A DNA stretch of 64,000 nucleotides, taken from assembly GCA_003313425.1 (NCBI GenBank), contig NHZP01000086.1, positions 62,001 through 126,000 on the forward strand, read 5' to 3'. Below the pieces are notes generated by a model. It searched no databases. It was not told the DNA's origin and was given only the letters and a program-made list of their open reading frames with translations. Every line of letters starts with the position of its first letter. Positions within the stretch are counted from its first letter, which is position 1. Below are positions 62,802 to 64,000 of the stretch, one piece after another. The DNA comes from Pseudopyrenochaeta lycopersici. Taxonomy: Eukaryota > Ascomycota > Dothideomycetes > Pleosporales > Pseudopyrenochaetaceae. A program made the position numbers and the translations under genes.

Positions 62802-64000
62802 ACCTGTTTTTTAGCAGAGAGGAAGGAATAAGAGGCAGGGAAAGCGTCTGATTTAGGAGAAGAGGAGGGTAGGTAGACTCGTTAGTGCAGAAAAGAAGTT
62901 GAGCGCAGCAGGACGAGAGGGCAAGGGCAAGGAAGAAAGAGTAGGTGGAGGGCCCGTTAGGTGTTATAAAGAGAAGAGAGGGCGGCTGTAAAGCGTAGAA
63001 GAAGGGGACGTAGCATAAAGTTCCGTTAGAGTTAGAACCGAAATCAGAAAGATAACACTGTAGAAGAAGAGAGATACGCGTAAGGTATCACACGAAGAAG
63101 TATTACAAGAAAGAGAGAAGTATATAGAGAACTGCTTAGGTTAGGAGATAAATAAGATAGTAAAAGGCAACCGCTTAGATTAAAAGAAGAAGACAAGAAA
63201 GAAGAAGAATAGTAGGAAGATAAAATTATAGACAAAGAAAATATATAAGAAAAGAGAAAGAGAAAGAGAAAGAGAAAGAAGTAGATAAATATATTAGTAG
63301 AGTTATTAGTATAGTAAATTAGTAAAAGTAAAAGTAAATAGAAATAAAAATAATAAATTAATAAAATAGTACAAGGGTTAGAGATAAGGTAAAACGTGTT
63401 AGATTTAAATAGAGAGAAAGGCATAAATAGTATAGTAGTGATAGAGTAGGTAGAGATAAGGGTAAGTAGGAGGAAAATAAGAATAAAAAAAAATATAAGA
63501 ATAAGGTAGAATTTAGAGAATAAAAGTAGATAGAGAAGAGATTATTATATAGGATAGGGAGTTATTAAAGAAGAAGAAGAGTGCGTAGAAAGAAATTATA
63601 TAAGAATTAGAGTTTAATAGATTAAAAGTTAGTAAAGAGTAATTTTTAAGGTAGAGGTATAGTATTTTAAAGTAGAAGAAGAGAGTAGAAAAGTGTATAG
63701 AGAAAAGAAGTAGAGAGTTAGTAGAAGTTAGAAGGAGAAGAAAAAGAGTTATTAAAGAAAAAAGAAAAGTAGGATTAAGGATTTTAATTTATTTAGGTTT
63801 AGTGTTAAAAGTATTTAGAGTTAAGAATAAGGTAGAAGAGGAAAAGGGTTAGAGTAAGAGAAGTTTAGTAGTATAAAGAGGAGTAAAAAGAGGAGAGGAG
63901 GGGAAGATTAGGTTTTAGAGGAAGTAAAGAGTAAAGAAGAAGAGAGTAGAATTTAAGGTTATCAGGGTAGTAAGAGTAAAAAGAAGAAGTAGAGGATAGT

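Larger units (their letters stand above)
62126..64000. other. Purine-rich, repeat-bearing terminal region
   Basis: No gene recognised. The + strand is overwhelmingly A and G (gaagaagaag, agagaaag, gtagag), more so towards the end. Minus-strand frames such as 63044-63424 are Leu/Ser/Tyr-rich and result from this composition. It contains the tandem repeats listed separately and several copies of a ccgcttaggttagg motif. Confidence 0.6.

Noticed and set aside
63044..63424. Leu/Ser/Tyr-rich membrane-like protein on the minus strand
   Set aside because: Composition artefact of the pyrimidine-rich strand; no motif, no promoter context.
1..64000. CRISPR array, bacterial operon or tRNA/rRNA genes
   Set aside because: The sequence is eukaryotic with spliced genes; no array of equal repeats and spacers and no tRNA- or rRNA-like segment was noticed.

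Overview
The window is nuclear DNA of a filamentous ascomycete (Pezizomycotina; a Dothideomycete fits, but species cannot be fixed from sequence alone). Genes carry short 50-100 bp introns with GTANGT-type donors and CTAAC branch sites. Fungus-specific families are present: Zn2Cys6 factors, a UstYa-like protein, NmrA-like reductases and an arylamine N-acetyltransferase. The transposons are Crypton, Fot1/pogo, Tc1, fungal hAT and a Copia with 174 bp LTRs. Two TTAGGG-type units lie at 57624-57638, and the last 2 kb is strongly purine-skewed and repeat-rich, so the right end probably faces a telomere. This looks like a subtelomeric accessory region.

Layout. 1-9.4 kb: an intact five-intron NAD(P)-binding gene (680-2104), a solo LTR, a fragment of a beta-propeller gene, a broken Crypton (3921-6303), one copy of segmental duplication A and a dead esterase. 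9.4-13.7 kb: a hAT element split by a smaller non-autonomous hAT. 13.9-22.5 kb: a truncated Zn2Cys6 gene, an alpha/beta-hydrolase, duplication A copy 2, a Tc1 element, the esterase duplicate, and an intact NmrA-like reductase (20771-21818) between inverted repeats. 23.3-34.4 kb: duplication A copy 3 split by a decayed hAT, a C2H2+Zn2Cys6 transcription factor (27458-29057), and a pogo element split by another hAT. 34.6-36 kb: a truncated RecQ-like helicase. 36.4-45.1 kb: an intact Copia sitting at the junction of a partial and a full hAT copy. 45.1-50.7 kb: the remnant of a UstYa-like gene cut by that hAT, an intact NAT gene, a pogo 3' end and two truncated hATs.

50.9-62.1 kb is the most interesting part. 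Three very large paralogous genes lie head to tail on the + strand. Each starts with OrsD-like (DUF3505-like) zinc-finger modules. Each then has a core whose residues line up, at constant spacing, with the Arg, Lys, Arg and Tyr of tyrosine recombinases. The third adds a complete RecQ-type helicase, as in fungal telomere-linked helicases. I infer a tyrosine-recombinase-like family, free-standing twice and helicase-fused once, next to a chromosome end.

How the parts fit: nested transposons, duplicated blocks whose ends coincide with transposons, and truncated metabolic genes describe an accessory region under heavy transposition and ectopic recombination. Decay is mostly by single in-frame stops, nearly always TAG, which suits C-to-T change in CpA (RIP-like). 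The genes that still look functional are the epimerase-like gene, the NmrA-like gene, the dual-finger factor, the NAT gene, the Copia and the first two large tandem genes.
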